A stretch of DNA of 8,011 nucleotides from Clostridiales bacterium (GTDB lineage Bacteria > Bacillota_A > Clostridia > Christensenellales > Christensenellaceae), in assembly GCA_003149735.1 (NCBI GenBank), contig QANA01000069.1, positions 1 through 8,011 of the forward strand, written 5' to 3'. Below the pieces are notes generated by a model. It saw only the letters and a list, made by a program, of their open reading frames with translations, was not told the origin of the DNA and made no database searches. A program made the translations under genes and the position numbers. Every line of letters starts with the position of its first letter. Position 1 is the first letter of the stretch. Below, piece by piece: positions 1 through 6,419 of this stretch.

Positions 1-581
1 GGCACACAACTTTGCGCACCAAAATCCACATACGCTTCATCAACCAATACCAGATTATGAGGATTGTTCTGCAGAATCTCCTCTATCTGCTGCGGGCTGA
101 GTGCCAGCCCAGAAGGAGCATTGGGGTTTGCGATTACAATCGTTCGGCCGAGCCCTGCATAATCCCGCGGACAAATAGAAAAATCCTCGCGTAAAGGAAC
201 TTTCAGGGCATCAATGCCCAGTAAAGCAGCGTATACTTCATAGAATCCATAGCTGATTTCCGGAAAAGCCACCCCGATCTGTCCGTCGCAAAAAGCCATA
301 AAGGAAAAAGCCAGCAGCTCATCCGAGCCATTGCCTACCGCAATATTTTCCGGCAAAACACCGTAGCGCTGCGCCAACCTGCGCACCAGTCCGCTGCATT
401 CCGGATCCGGATAAAGTCTCAGCTTTTCCACTTCCTCCCGATTAATACGCTCCATCACCCCGATAGAAGGCGCATAGGGGGATTCATTGGTATTCAGTTT
501 AAGATATTGCATATCCTGTGGCTGTTCTCCCGGCGTATACGCCTGCAGCCCTGCAAAACGTCTGCTCAGAAATTCACTCAT
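1..581 (-). CDS. hisC: Histidinol-phosphate aminotransferase HisC, N-terminal 193 residues (runs off left edge)
   Basis: This is a PLP-dependent class I/II aminotransferase that converts imidazole acetol phosphate plus glutamate to histidinol phosphate in the cytoplasm. The visible part reads as a HisC N-terminal half: an LNTNESPY substrate-binding segment near residues 29-36, a YPDPE motif (about residue 53), VGNGSDELL in the PLP-phosphate region, an ANPNAPSG motif, and VDEAYVDF carrying the PLP-pyridine aspartate just before the edge. The catalytic lysine and the C-terminal domain lie outside the window. The ATG at 579-581 is chosen because a GAGGAG site (592-597) lies 10 bases upstream and the N-terminus then matches the family. 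It overlaps the end of hisD by 8 bases, which suggests translational coupling as the fourth gene of the operon. Family assignment is firm, supported by motifs and by operon position. Confidence 0.95.
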   Translation of the reverse strand, partial: MSEFLSRRFAGLQAYTPGEQPQDMQYLKLNTNESPYAPSIGVMERINREEVEKLRLYPDPECSGLVRRLAQRYGVLPENIAVGNGSDELLAFSFMAFCDGQIGVAFPEISYGFYEVYAALLGIDALKVPLREDFSICPRDYAGLGRTIVIANPNAPSGLALSPQQIEEILQNNPHNLVLVDEAYVDFGAQSCV

Positions 582-1863
582 CTTTCTGCCTCTCCTCAAA
601 GCGGATTGCTGCCGAACGCCCATGCGCCTGCAGCCCTTCTTTTTCCGCAAAATAGGTCACCTGCGGCTGTACTTTCGCCAGGGCTTCACGGGTATAATAC
701 AGAAATTGCGTTTTCTTAATGAAATCATCCACTGAAACTGCACTGGAAAAGCGTGCTGTACCCCCGGTCGGCAAAGTATGATTGGGGCCCGCCAGATAAT
801 CCCCAAGCGCTTCCGGGCAATACTGCCCGAGGAATACGGAACCTGCATGTTTAATACCATCCATTAGTGCAAAAGGATTTTCTGTACAGATCTCCAAATG
901 CTCAGGCGCAATCAGATTGGAAATCTCCACTGCCTCTTCCAATGATTTTACCAATATAATTTTACCATTTCGGGCAATGGATTCTGCCGCAATCCCTTCG
1001 CGAGGCAACAGACGCAGCTGGCGCTCCACTTCTTCAGCCACCTGTTCTGCCAAAGGCCGACTGGTCGTAATCAGCACAGCCGCAGCCAATTTATCGTGCT
1101 CTGCCTGCGCCAGCATATCTGCTGCCGCAAAACGGGGATTACAACTTTCGTCGGCAATGATAAGCACTTCGCTGGGTCCGGCAATCATGTCAATACTCAC
1201 CAACCCATAAACCTGCCGCTTGGCTTCTGCCACAAAAACATTGCCCGGCCCGGTAATTTTATCCACTTTGGGGATGCTGCGAGTCCCATAAGCCAATGCC
1301 GCAATGGCCTGCGCTCCACCCACCTTGAAAATACGATCTACACCGGCTACCTTCGCAGCGGCCAAAATGGCCGGCGCAACGCTGCCGTCTGCCTGCGGAG
1401 GTGTAACCATGATGATTTCCCCCACGCCGGCTATTTTCGCCGGAATACAGTTCATCAGCACCGTAGAAGGATACGCTGCCGTGCCGCCCGGAATATACAA
1501 ACCTGCCTTTTCCAGTGGGAGTATCTTCTGCCCCAATAAAATACCCGGCTGGTCGTTGATCAGATAGCTCTGCCGCAGCTGACGGCTGTGATAATCGCGG
1601 ATATTCTGTGCGGCCTGCTGCAGAATATCCAAAAATTCCGGTTCTACCTGAGCCCAAGCTTCTGCTATCTCCTGAGGTGTCACTTCCAGCGACTGCAAGA
1701 CGGCTCCGTCGAATTTTTGCGTATAGCGGAGCAGGGCTTCATCTCCATTTGCCTGCACATCTGCTACAATATCCGCTACAATCTGCTCAACATTGACTGT
1801 CATTGCTTCCCGCCGCACAATCTCGCACACCGGAATTTCTCCGCTATCCAAAATTCGTATCAT
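574..1863 (-). CDS. hisD: Histidinol dehydrogenase HisD
   Basis: This zinc enzyme uses two NAD+ to oxidise L-histidinol through histidinal to L-histidine, the last two steps of the pathway. At 429 residues it is the usual full length. Visible signatures are the YIPGGTAAYPST segment (about 123-134), VGGAQAIAALAYGT (181-194), ITGPGNVFVAEAKR (203-216) and IDMIAGPSE (224-232). By family alignment Q253 and H256 (LAQAEHD), D355 (LGDYLAGPNH) and H414 (AHGRSA) are the zinc ligands, and E321/H322 (IAPEHLE) are the catalytic pair, so nothing essential is missing. The ATG at 1861-1863 overlaps the hisG stop in an ATGA and has an AGGGAGGAT ribosome binding site 8 bases upstream (1872-1880). The stop TGA (574-576) lies inside the start region of hisC. 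Confidence 0.98.
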   Translation of the reverse strand: MIRILDSGEIPVCEIVRREAMTVNVEQIVADIVADVQANGDEALLRYTQKFDGAVLQSLEVTPQEIAEAWAQVEPEFLDILQQAAQNIRDYHSRQLRQSYLINDQPGILLGQKILPLEKAGLYIPGGTAAYPSTVLMNCIPAKIAGVGEIIMVTPPQADGSVAPAILAAAKVAGVDRIFKVGGAQAIAALAYGTRSIPKVDKITGPGNVFVAEAKRQVYGLVSIDMIAGPSEVLIIADESCNPRFAAADMLAQAEHDKLAAAVLITTSRPLAEQVAEEVERQLRLLPREGIAAESIARNGKIILVKSLEEAVEISNLIAPEHLEICTENPFALMDGIKHAGSVFLGQYCPEALGDYLAGPNHTLPTGGTARFSSAVSVDDFIKKTQFLYYTREALAKVQPQVTYFAEKEGLQAHGRSAAIRFEERQKDE

Positions 1864-2504
1864 TTTTGTTTATCCTCCCTGCGTTGCGCAATCAGCACGG
1901 CCATCTTCTCGCGGATTTTTTCAATCTCCTGATTTTTAAATTTGAAACTCGCCTTATTGGCAATCAGGCGTGCACTGATTGCCACAATATCCTCTAAAAT
2001 TTCCAGATTATTTTCTCTGAGTGTGGTTCCGGTTTCCACGATATCTACAATGACGTGCGACATCCCTAAAATCGGCGCCAATTCCACCGAACCATTGAGT
2101 TTGATAATCTCTATTTCGCGATTTTTCCGATCAAAATGTGCGCGGGCAATATTGGGAAATTTTGTGGCAACGCGCAGTGTTTTTTCCGGATCAATCCAGG
2201 CACCTTTTTTTCCTGCTACCGAAAAACGGCACTTGCCGATTTCCAAATCCAGCAGTTCATAGACATCGGCTTCATCCTCCAGCAGGATATCCTTGCCAAC
2301 GACTCCGATATCTGCCGTTCCGTGCTCGACATAAATAGCCACATCGGACGGTTTTACCCAAAAGTAGCGCACCTGATTTTGCTCATCCTCAAAAACCAGT
2401 TTGCGATTATTTTCCCGAATTGAAGGGCAGCCATAACCGATTCCCTCAAACATGGCATATACTTTTTCGCCCAATCTGCCTTTGGGCAAGGCAATATTAA
2501 TCAT
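1860..2504 (-). CDS. hisG: ATP phosphoribosyltransferase catalytic subunit HisG, short form
   Basis: HisG condenses ATP with PRPP to phosphoribosyl-ATP, the committed first step of histidine synthesis. The 214-residue product is the short (HisGS) type. It lacks the C-terminal histidine-binding regulatory domain of long HisG and depends on HisZ, which is encoded directly upstream. Motifs are the N-terminal INIALPKGRL, GTADIGVVGKD (62-72) and the PRPP-binding loop DIVETGTTLR (154-163). A longer open frame extends upstream inside hisZ, but the start at 2502-2504 is preferred. It gives the typical family N-terminus, and a strong GAGGAGGA site (2509-2516) sits 4 bases upstream of it. The gene overlaps the hisZ stop by 8 bases and the hisD start by 4 (ATGA). 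Confidence 0.97.
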   Translation of the reverse strand: MINIALPKGRLGEKVYAMFEGIGYGCPSIRENNRKLVFEDEQNQVRYFWVKPSDVAIYVEHGTADIGVVGKDILLEDEADVYELLDLEIGKCRFSVAGKKGAWIDPEKTLRVATKFPNIARAHFDRKNREIEIIKLNGSVELAPILGMSHVIVDIVETGTTLRENNLEILEDIVAISARLIANKASFKFKNQEIEKIREKMAVLIAQRREDKQK

Positions 2505-3621
2505 CTGCTCCTCCTCTTTCCAATCCGTTCCTGGTATAATACAACGTCTGTCCGGCCAGGATTTCCTGCCCATCACCCGATTGTGCACGCACAGTCAGCC
2601 CCTGCGCCGTCAGCTGTTGCACTGTCTGCAATACGCCTGATACCGGCGCCTCCGCATCATAGCGCAATACCACATCGGCATCATATTGTTTACCGGAAGA
2701 AGCATAAGCTTCCAGCTGATCGGCATAAACGGCAAATCCAATCGCACCGGACTGCTTATTTCCCGAAAACTTATGCAGCAGGCCATCATAACGCCCACCT
2801 GAAAGCACACTTTTGGGAATTCCCTGCACATAACCCTGAAAGATAATTCCATTATAATACCGCATGTCGTTGGTGATAGAAAAATCCAGGTTGATCCCCT
2901 CTGCCTGACCACTTTCCCGAAGCACCCGATATACGGCCTCCAATTCTTCCAATGCAGGCTTTGCGCAATGCTCTGCCAAAGCCTTCACTTTGGGAAATAC
3001 TTCTGTAAATGGGCCATACAGGGAGGCCAGCTGCTCCAACAGTGCACAGGCATCTTCCGAAAGCCCTACGGTGCAGCACAGTTTTCGCAATTCGTGAACA
3101 TTTTTCTGTCCGATCAGTTTCAAAGCCTGCCTCTGTGCCCATTCCTGCAAACCCGCTTCCTTCAGAACTTCTGAAACCAACCCCATATGGGAAATCTCCA
3201 GCAGATACGGTTCCCCGATTTCTTCCAGACTCTTTCTTGCCAAGGTCAGTACTTCGCAGACAGCATACAAATCAATGCGCCCGATGTATTCCAACCCTAC
3301 CTGAAGAATCTCCCGGAACTCATGAGTTCCCTCCATCATGCGAAAGACATTTTCATGATAAAAATATTTCTGCAGTTCGCTTTTTTCCCCTGCTGCATTT
3401 TTGACAATGGATAAAGTGACATCCGGCTTCAGAGCCATCAGCCGCCCGCGCAGATCCGTAAAGGTGATTACATGTTCGCTTTGCAGAAAATCTCTGTTTT
3501 CCAGATAGAAATCATATGTTTCAAATCTGCTCATTTTGTATTTTTTATATCCATATCGTTTGTACAGACTGCGCAAGCGATTGACCGTCTGTTCTGTTTT
3601 TCCAAAAATCGTTTCCTGCAT
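2497..3621 (-). CDS. hisZ: ATP phosphoribosyltransferase regulatory subunit HisZ
   Basis: HisZ is a catalytically inactive paralogue of histidyl-tRNA synthetase. It assembles with short HisG to give the active, histidine-inhibited hetero-octamer. The 374-residue product shows the class II synthetase-like core: LKPDVTLSI (64-72), a motif-2-like YFYHENVFRM (86-95), YYNGIIFQGY (255-264), and a motif-3-like SGGRYDGLL followed by GAIGFAVYADQL (274-303). It has only about 70 residues after that, so a full anticodon-binding domain is absent, as expected for HisZ and not for HisRS. The start at 3619-3621 is chosen because AGAGGG (3629-3634) lies 7 bases upstream. An in-frame ATG further out at 3706-3708 lies inside the promoter -35 box and is rejected. 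It is the first gene of the operon. Confidence 0.95.
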   Translation of the reverse strand: MQETIFGKTEQTVNRLRSLYKRYGYKKYKMSRFETYDFYLENRDFLQSEHVITFTDLRGRLMALKPDVTLSIVKNAAGEKSELQKYFYHENVFRMMEGTHEFREILQVGLEYIGRIDLYAVCEVLTLARKSLEEIGEPYLLEISHMGLVSEVLKEAGLQEWAQRQALKLIGQKNVHELRKLCCTVGLSEDACALLEQLASLYGPFTEVFPKVKALAEHCAKPALEELEAVYRVLRESGQAEGINLDFSITNDMRYYNGIIFQGYVQGIPKSVLSGGRYDGLLHKFSGNKQSGAIGFAVYADQLEAYASSGKQYDADVVLRYDAEAPVSGVLQTVQQLTAQGLTVRAQSGDGQEILAGQTLYYTRNGLERGGADD

Positions 3622-3648
3622 GATAATTCCCTCTATATCGTAATGATT

Positions 3649-3658
3649 TAGCACGCTA
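3649..3658. promoter_or_regulatory. Small palindrome in the his leader, possible operator
   Basis: A TAGC-AC-GCTA inverted repeat with 4-base arms lies about 15-25 bases after the predicted his transcription start and upstream of the hisZ ribosome binding site. That position would suit a repressor that blocks elongation or initiation. The arms are short and could be chance. No regulator gene is in the window. Confidence 0.25.
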
Positions 3659-3679
3659 CTATGATAATCGTTATTTGCT

Positions 3680-3708
3680 ATTATACACATTTTCCACTTG
3701 TCCGTCAA
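3680..3708 (-). promoter_or_regulatory. Sigma-A-type promoter of the his operon
   Basis: Reading the minus strand, a TTGACG -35 box (3703-3708) and a perfect TATAAT -10 box (3680-3685) are separated by exactly 17 bases. The predicted transcription start is near 3673, giving a leader of about 50 bases before hisZ. That is too short for a T-box or a classical his attenuator. No T-box AGGGTGG motif, His-codon-rich leader peptide or terminator hairpin is visible in it. Confidence 0.85.
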
Positions 3709-3768
3709 TCATGTATTGGCATAAAAAATCAAATATTTTCCCTTCCCCCACGTTTCTTTTATATTTAT

Positions 3769-3796
3769 CTGCCCTATTTTAAAACAGAACGGGCAG
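3769..3796. repeat. Inverted repeat CTGCCC / GGGCAG upstream of the his promoter
   Basis: Six-base arms at 3769-3774 and 3791-3796 flank a 16-base AT-rich spacer that contains TTTTAAAA. The repeat lies between the flotillin terminator and the his promoter. It lacks a T-tract on either strand, so it is not a terminator. It may be a binding site or chance. The remainder of 3709-3836 is AT-rich and I see no gene in it. Confidence 0.25.
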
Positions 3797-3836
3797 TGCA
3801 TACAACCGCTACTGCGCTTTACTTCGGAAATGATAT

Positions 3837-3867
3837 AAAAAAGCGGCATGGTCTAAACCATGCCGCT
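3837..3867 (-). terminator. Intrinsic terminator after the flotillin gene
   Basis: On the minus strand an 11-base perfect stem (AGCGGCATGGT / ACCATGCCGCT, arms 3842-3852 and 3857-3867) with a 4-base loop is followed by a run of six T. It begins 5 bases after the flotillin stop codon. It separates that unit from the his operon, which has its own promoter further on. Confidence 0.95.
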
Positions 3868-3872
3868 CGCCG

Positions 3873-5291
3873 TTATGCCTGAGGTGCCTGCTGATCTGCC
3901 TGTTGTTCGGCAGCCACCGCGACCTTTCCGCCGACAATTCCCGACAGTACCGCCGAGATGTCAATTCCTGTTGCTTCCTTGATGCCTTCCGTAATTTGAG
4001 AAGTCGTCTTCATGACGTCAGCTGCCACTTTCGCAGCATTGCCTTCTCCATACATGATGATCTTATCCGTCTGCGCCAACGGCAGCGCAGCATTTTTGAC
4101 CACTTCCGGCAATGCCTGCAGATACATTTCCAAAATAGAAGCTTCGCCCATGATTTTCTGCGCTTCCGCCTTTTTTTCAATCGCTTCTGCTTCTGCCAGA
4201 CCCTTTGCCCTGATACCCTGTGCCTCCTGCTCCATCGCGTATTTCAAAGCATCTGCTTCCATTTTACGCGCCACAGCCGCTTGCTCAGCCTCATAGCGCT
4301 TGGCATCAGCTTCTCTCTGGCGGGAAATCAACTCTGCTTCCGCCATCTTTTCTGCTTTATACTTTTCGGCATCCGCCGTCTTTTTGACCTCTGCATCCAG
4401 CTTGCGCTCTGCCAGTTCGATTTCTCTCTCTGCCAGTTCGGCTTCCTTCTCTCTTCTGGCAATATCAGCATTTGCAGAAGTAATTTCGATCGTCTTTCTC
4501 TGCTCCTGCTGCTGAATTTCATAAGCGGCGTCTGCTTCTGCCATCTTGATATCGGCAACTTTTTTCAGTTCCGCCTTGCGGATGGTCATTTCATTGTTCT
4601 TAATGGCAATTTCCGTCTCTGCCTTAACTCTGGCATCATTGGCCTCCTTATTGGCAGCAGCCTGCGCAATGCCGATATCACGTTCGCTTTCGGCTTTGGC
4701 AATGGCAGCATTCTTCTTGATCTTGGTCACGTTATCGATACCAAGGTCATCAATGATACCATTGGAGTCAGTAAAGTTCTGCACATTGAAGCTGACAACA
4801 TCCAAACCCATGGCTGCCAGGTCAGGGCCGGCATTTTCCTTGACCAGCTCTGCAAATTTCTGGCGGTCTCCGACCATCTCCTGCAGATTCATGCGGCCAA
4901 CGATCTCACGCATATTGCCTTCCAGTACCTCTCTTGCCACGCCCGCGATATACTCGGTAGGCTGGTTCAGAAAGTTCTGTGCCGCAAGCTGCAGTTTATC
5001 CGGCTCGTTGCTGATTTTGACATTGACTGCCGCATCCACGTTGATATTGATATAGTCGGCCGTCGGTACGGCATTGGACGTCTTAATATCAACAGGCATC
5101 AGGCGCAGATTGAGCTTATCCAGTCGCTCCAGAAAAGGCACCTTTACACTGGCACGGCCTATGACCACTCTGGCATGCTTGCGCAGACCAGAAATAATAT
5201 AGGCCTGATCCGGCGGCGCTTTGACATAACCCATGCAGATGATGATCAATAAGAGAATTGATCCCGCCACAATCGCAATTGTTGTTCCCAT
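3873..5291 (-). CDS. floT: Flotillin-like SPFH-domain membrane scaffold protein (FloT/YuaG type)
   Basis: The 472-residue product has one N-terminal hydrophobic segment (about residues 4-22), an SPFH/band-7 domain (about 24-190), and a long Ala/Glu/Lys-rich coiled coil (about 190-385) with the repeated AEA pattern typical of flotillins. A C-terminal region (about 388-455, with LPEVVKNAALPLAQTDKI) precedes a Gln/Ala-rich tail. Family members form oligomeric membrane platforms that organise protein complexes and affect membrane fluidity. The length fits the long FloT type better than the short FloA type. The ATG at 5289-5291 is fixed by an in-frame TAA shortly upstream. Its AAGGG site (5303-5307) is modest and 11 bases away. 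No NfeD-family partner, usual beside flotillin genes, is present in this window. The gene appears to be a single-gene unit behind a yybP-ykoY riboswitch. The family is firm; exact FloT orthology is less certain. Confidence 0.93.
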   Translation of the reverse strand: MGTTIAIVAGSILLLIIICMGYVKAPPDQAYIISGLRKHARVVIGRASVKVPFLERLDKLNLRLMPVDIKTSNAVPTADYININVDAAVNVKISNEPDKLQLAAQNFLNQPTEYIAGVAREVLEGNMREIVGRMNLQEMVGDRQKFAELVKENAGPDLAAMGLDVVSFNVQNFTDSNGIIDDLGIDNVTKIKKNAAIAKAESERDIGIAQAAANKEANDARVKAETEIAIKNNEMTIRKAELKKVADIKMAEADAAYEIQQQEQRKTIEITSANADIARREKEAELAEREIELAERKLDAEVKKTADAEKYKAEKMAEAELISRQREADAKRYEAEQAAVARKMEADALKYAMEQEAQGIRAKGLAEAEAIEKKAEAQKIMGEASILEMYLQALPEVVKNAALPLAQTDKIIMYGEGNAAKVAADVMKTTSQITEGIKEATGIDISAVLSGIVGGKVAVAAEQQADQQAPQA

Positions 5292-5352
5292 AATTGTACT
5301 TTCCCTTCTAAATTATTATATTTTTTTGCAATCCTTTTCTTTTTCCTATTAC

Positions 5353-5381
5353 AGTATACTATGTTTCGCCGCGTAATACAA
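5353..5381 (-). promoter_or_regulatory. Possible secondary promoter of the flotillin gene
   Basis: A TATACT -10 box (5353-5358) lies 17 bases after a weak TTGTAT -35 (5376-5381) on the minus strand, downstream of the riboswitch terminator. If active it would give riboswitch-independent flotillin transcription with a 5' leader of about 55 bases. The -35 matches consensus at only three positions, so this is tentative. Confidence 0.3.
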
Positions 5382-5382
5382 A

Positions 5383-5390
5383 CCTCCTTT
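5383..5390 (-). promoter_or_regulatory. Orphan consensus Shine-Dalgarno sequence in the flotillin leader
   Basis: AAAGGAGG is a near-perfect ribosome binding sequence about 92 bases before the flotillin ATG and after the riboswitch terminator. No ATG or GTG follows at suitable spacing. A TTG one base downstream would open only a 10-codon frame ending in TAA. It is stronger than the site that serves flotillin itself. It may be a relic of a lost gene, a leader-peptide or standby site, or chance. Confidence 0.4.
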
Positions 5391-5412
5391 GCTCAGATAT
5401 TGTGGAAGGTAT

Positions 5413-5456
5413 AAAAAAAGACCTCTACCGCGGCTCACCTGCCACAATAAAAGTCT
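5413..5456 (-). terminator. Riboswitch expression-platform terminator
   Basis: On the minus strand, arms 5442-5456 and 5419-5433 form a 15-pair stem (five of the pairs are G-U) with an 8-base loop, followed by seven T (5413-5419). The 5' arm starts at the AGAC of the aptamer's 3' conserved segment and includes the 3' strand of the closing P1 stem. The terminator and P1 are therefore mutually exclusive. Ligand-stabilised P1 would prevent termination, which predicts an ON switch. Confidence 0.85.
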
Positions 5457-5540
5457 TGCTGTCTCATTCGATACGGGCAGTTGTGAACTGCCGGTTGACG
5501 GTTTCGAAATCCCTTTTCGGATATCAGCTACTCCCTTTGT
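5444..5540 (-). promoter_or_regulatory. yybP-ykoY (Mn2+) riboswitch aptamer upstream of flotillin
   Basis: The RNA begins at about the predicted transcription start with ACAAAGGGAGTAGC, the class-defining GGGAGTAG loop, and ends with GCAAGACTTTT followed by TTGT, which pairs with the initial ACAA to close P1. In between are a P2-like hairpin (GATATCC / GGGATTTC), the conserved CCGTCA element, a perfect 7-pair hairpin (GGCAGTT / AACTGCC), and a GAATGAGAC segment before the closing strand. The first conserved loop has three G where many members have four. Established members of this class bind Mn2+ at the junction of the two conserved loops and activate Mn2+ efflux or related membrane-protein genes. 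The assignment is from remembered consensus, not from a covariance search. Confidence 0.82.
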
Positions 5541-5545
5541 CTAGT

Positions 5546-5573
5546 ATTATACAATATTTCTATCAAAAGTCAA
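5546..5573 (-). promoter_or_regulatory. Promoter of the riboswitch-flotillin transcript
   Basis: A TTGACT -35 box (5568-5573) and a perfect TATAAT -10 box (5546-5551) with a 16-base spacer are read on the minus strand. The expected start, near 5540, falls at the first base of the aptamer's P1 stem, which supports both predictions. Confidence 0.85.
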
Positions 5574-5579
5574 GAGGCT

Positions 5580-5608
5580 TTGACATTCTTACGGGAAATT
5601 GCTACCAT
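5580..5608 (+). promoter_or_regulatory. Extended -10 promoter of the esterase gene
   Basis: A perfect TTGACA -35 box (5580-5585), a 17-base spacer and a TACCAT -10 box (5603-5608) preceded by TGC form an extended -10 promoter on the plus strand. The predicted start is near 5615, leaving a leader of about 24 bases. Its -35 box is only 6 bases from the -35 box of the opposing flotillin promoter. Confidence 0.7.
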
Positions 5609-5638
5609 AAAATTGAAATTACAATGAGGAGCAATGCT

Positions 5639-6382
5639 ATGCAAGGAAATATACATACACAAACCATAGATGGCGCGGCCGTCCATTTATATCTTCCTCC
5701 GCAGACGGAATGGTCGGATCCCCTGCCCTGTCTGTATATCGCCGGACAGGAACAGCCTGCACAGAGCAAGCAGCAACTGCTGCAAATCATGCAAATATTG
5801 GAGCCCCAGCTCTGCCGCAATGCTCTGCCTCCTTTTGCATTGGCTTCCGTTTCTCCAGCGCAGTGGGATGCCGCCTATTCGCCCTGGCCGGCGGCGATGG
5901 GCGAACGCAGTTTTTCCGGGATGGCAGACGATTACTTTTCCTTTTTACATACCCGGGTACATCCTTATTTGAAAACGCATTACGGCTGTTCGGATGCACG
6001 GGAAGCCATCGGTTTTATCGGCTACTCTCTGGCCGGTGTAGCAGCGCTTTATGCTTATCTTGCGCATCCTTTTTTCAGGCTTTGTGCCAGCGTCTCCGGT
6101 TCCTTATGGTATCCGGAATGGATTCCCTATTTAAAACAAAGTTATCATCAGGCTTTGCCCGGAAAGATTTATCTTTCTCTCGGTAAAGCAGAAGTAAAAA
6201 CCCGTTCTCCTCTGTTGCGGGAGAATCAGCCCTGTACCGAACAAACAGCCGTTTTGCTGAGCGAAGTTCTGGGAGATACAAACGTTTGCTTTGCCTGGAA
6301 CAACGGCAACCATTTTTATGAAATCCCCGAGCGGCATGCCCGCGCCATCAGCTGGCTGCTGCAGGATTTCCGCCTGCTATAG
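5639..6382 (+). CDS. Putative alpha/beta-hydrolase esterase (PF00756 type)
   Basis: The 247-residue protein resembles the enterochelin-esterase/esterase D-like branch of alpha/beta hydrolases. The nucleophile elbow is GYSLAG with Ser130, followed by the strand ASVSGSLWYPEW (150-161). E185 in SLGKAEVKTRS is the likely acid and H225 in WNNGNHF the likely catalytic histidine, so the triad looks complete. No signal peptide or membrane segment is visible, suggesting a cytoplasmic enzyme. The substrate is unknown. No siderophore genes are nearby, so a ferric-siderophore role is not supported by context. The start at 5639 has AGGAG (5627-5631) 7 bases upstream; an in-frame ATG at 5624 overlaps that site and a GTG at 5402 lies beyond the promoter, so both are rejected. 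It is a single gene, divergent from flotillin and convergent with the aminotransferase. Confidence 0.85.
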   Translation: MQGNIHTQTIDGAAVHLYLPPQTEWSDPLPCLYIAGQEQPAQSKQQLLQIMQILEPQLCRNALPPFALASVSPAQWDAAYSPWPAAMGERSFSGMADDYFSFLHTRVHPYLKTHYGCSDAREAIGFIGYSLAGVAALYAYLAHPFFRLCASVSGSLWYPEWIPYLKQSYHQALPGKIYLSLGKAEVKTRSPLLRENQPCTEQTAVLLSEVLGDTNVCFAWNNGNHFYEIPERHARAISWLLQDFRLL

Positions 6383-6387
6383 ACACT

Positions 6388-6413
6388 AAAAAGAGAGGCA
6401 AGCCTCTCTTTTA
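6388..6413. terminator. Bidirectional intrinsic terminator between convergent genes
   Basis: AAGAGAGGC (6391-6399) and GCCTCTCTT (6402-6410) form a 9-base inverted repeat, flanked by an A run at 6388-6392 on the left and a T run at 6409-6412 on the right. It can therefore end transcription of the esterase on the plus strand and of the aminotransferase on the minus strand. Confidence 0.88.
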
Positions 6414-6419
6414 TTATGC

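Noticed and set aside
2505..2588. Longer HisG starting inside hisZ at 2588
   Set aside because: The added residues are a shifted-frame reading of hisZ; the MINIALPKGRL start is typical of HisG and has a strong ribosome binding site.
3622..3680. T-box or his attenuator upstream of hisZ
   Set aside because: The leader is only about 50 bases, with no AGGGTGG motif, no run of His codons and no terminator hairpin.
3622..3708. Longer HisZ starting at the ATG at 3706-3708
   Set aside because: That start lies in the -35 box of the predicted promoter, and the extra 29 residues do not look like HisZ; the internal ATG at 3621 has AGAGGG 7 bases upstream.
3769..3796. CTGCCC/GGGCAG repeat as a terminator
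   Set aside because: The stem is only 6 bases with a 16-base loop and no T-tract follows on either strand.
3903..5252. A 449-codon open frame on the plus strand opposite the flotillin gene
   Set aside because: It lies entirely antisense to flotillin. Its Phe/Leu/Cys/Arg/His-rich content with no recognisable domain is what the complement of an Ala/Glu/Lys-rich coiled-coil coding region gives, and the flotillin frame has clear family structure.
5402..5638. N-terminal extension of the esterase from a GTG at 5402
   Set aside because: It would run antisense through the riboswitch and both promoters and has no family similarity. The ATG at 5639 has a proper ribosome binding site and sits after a good promoter.
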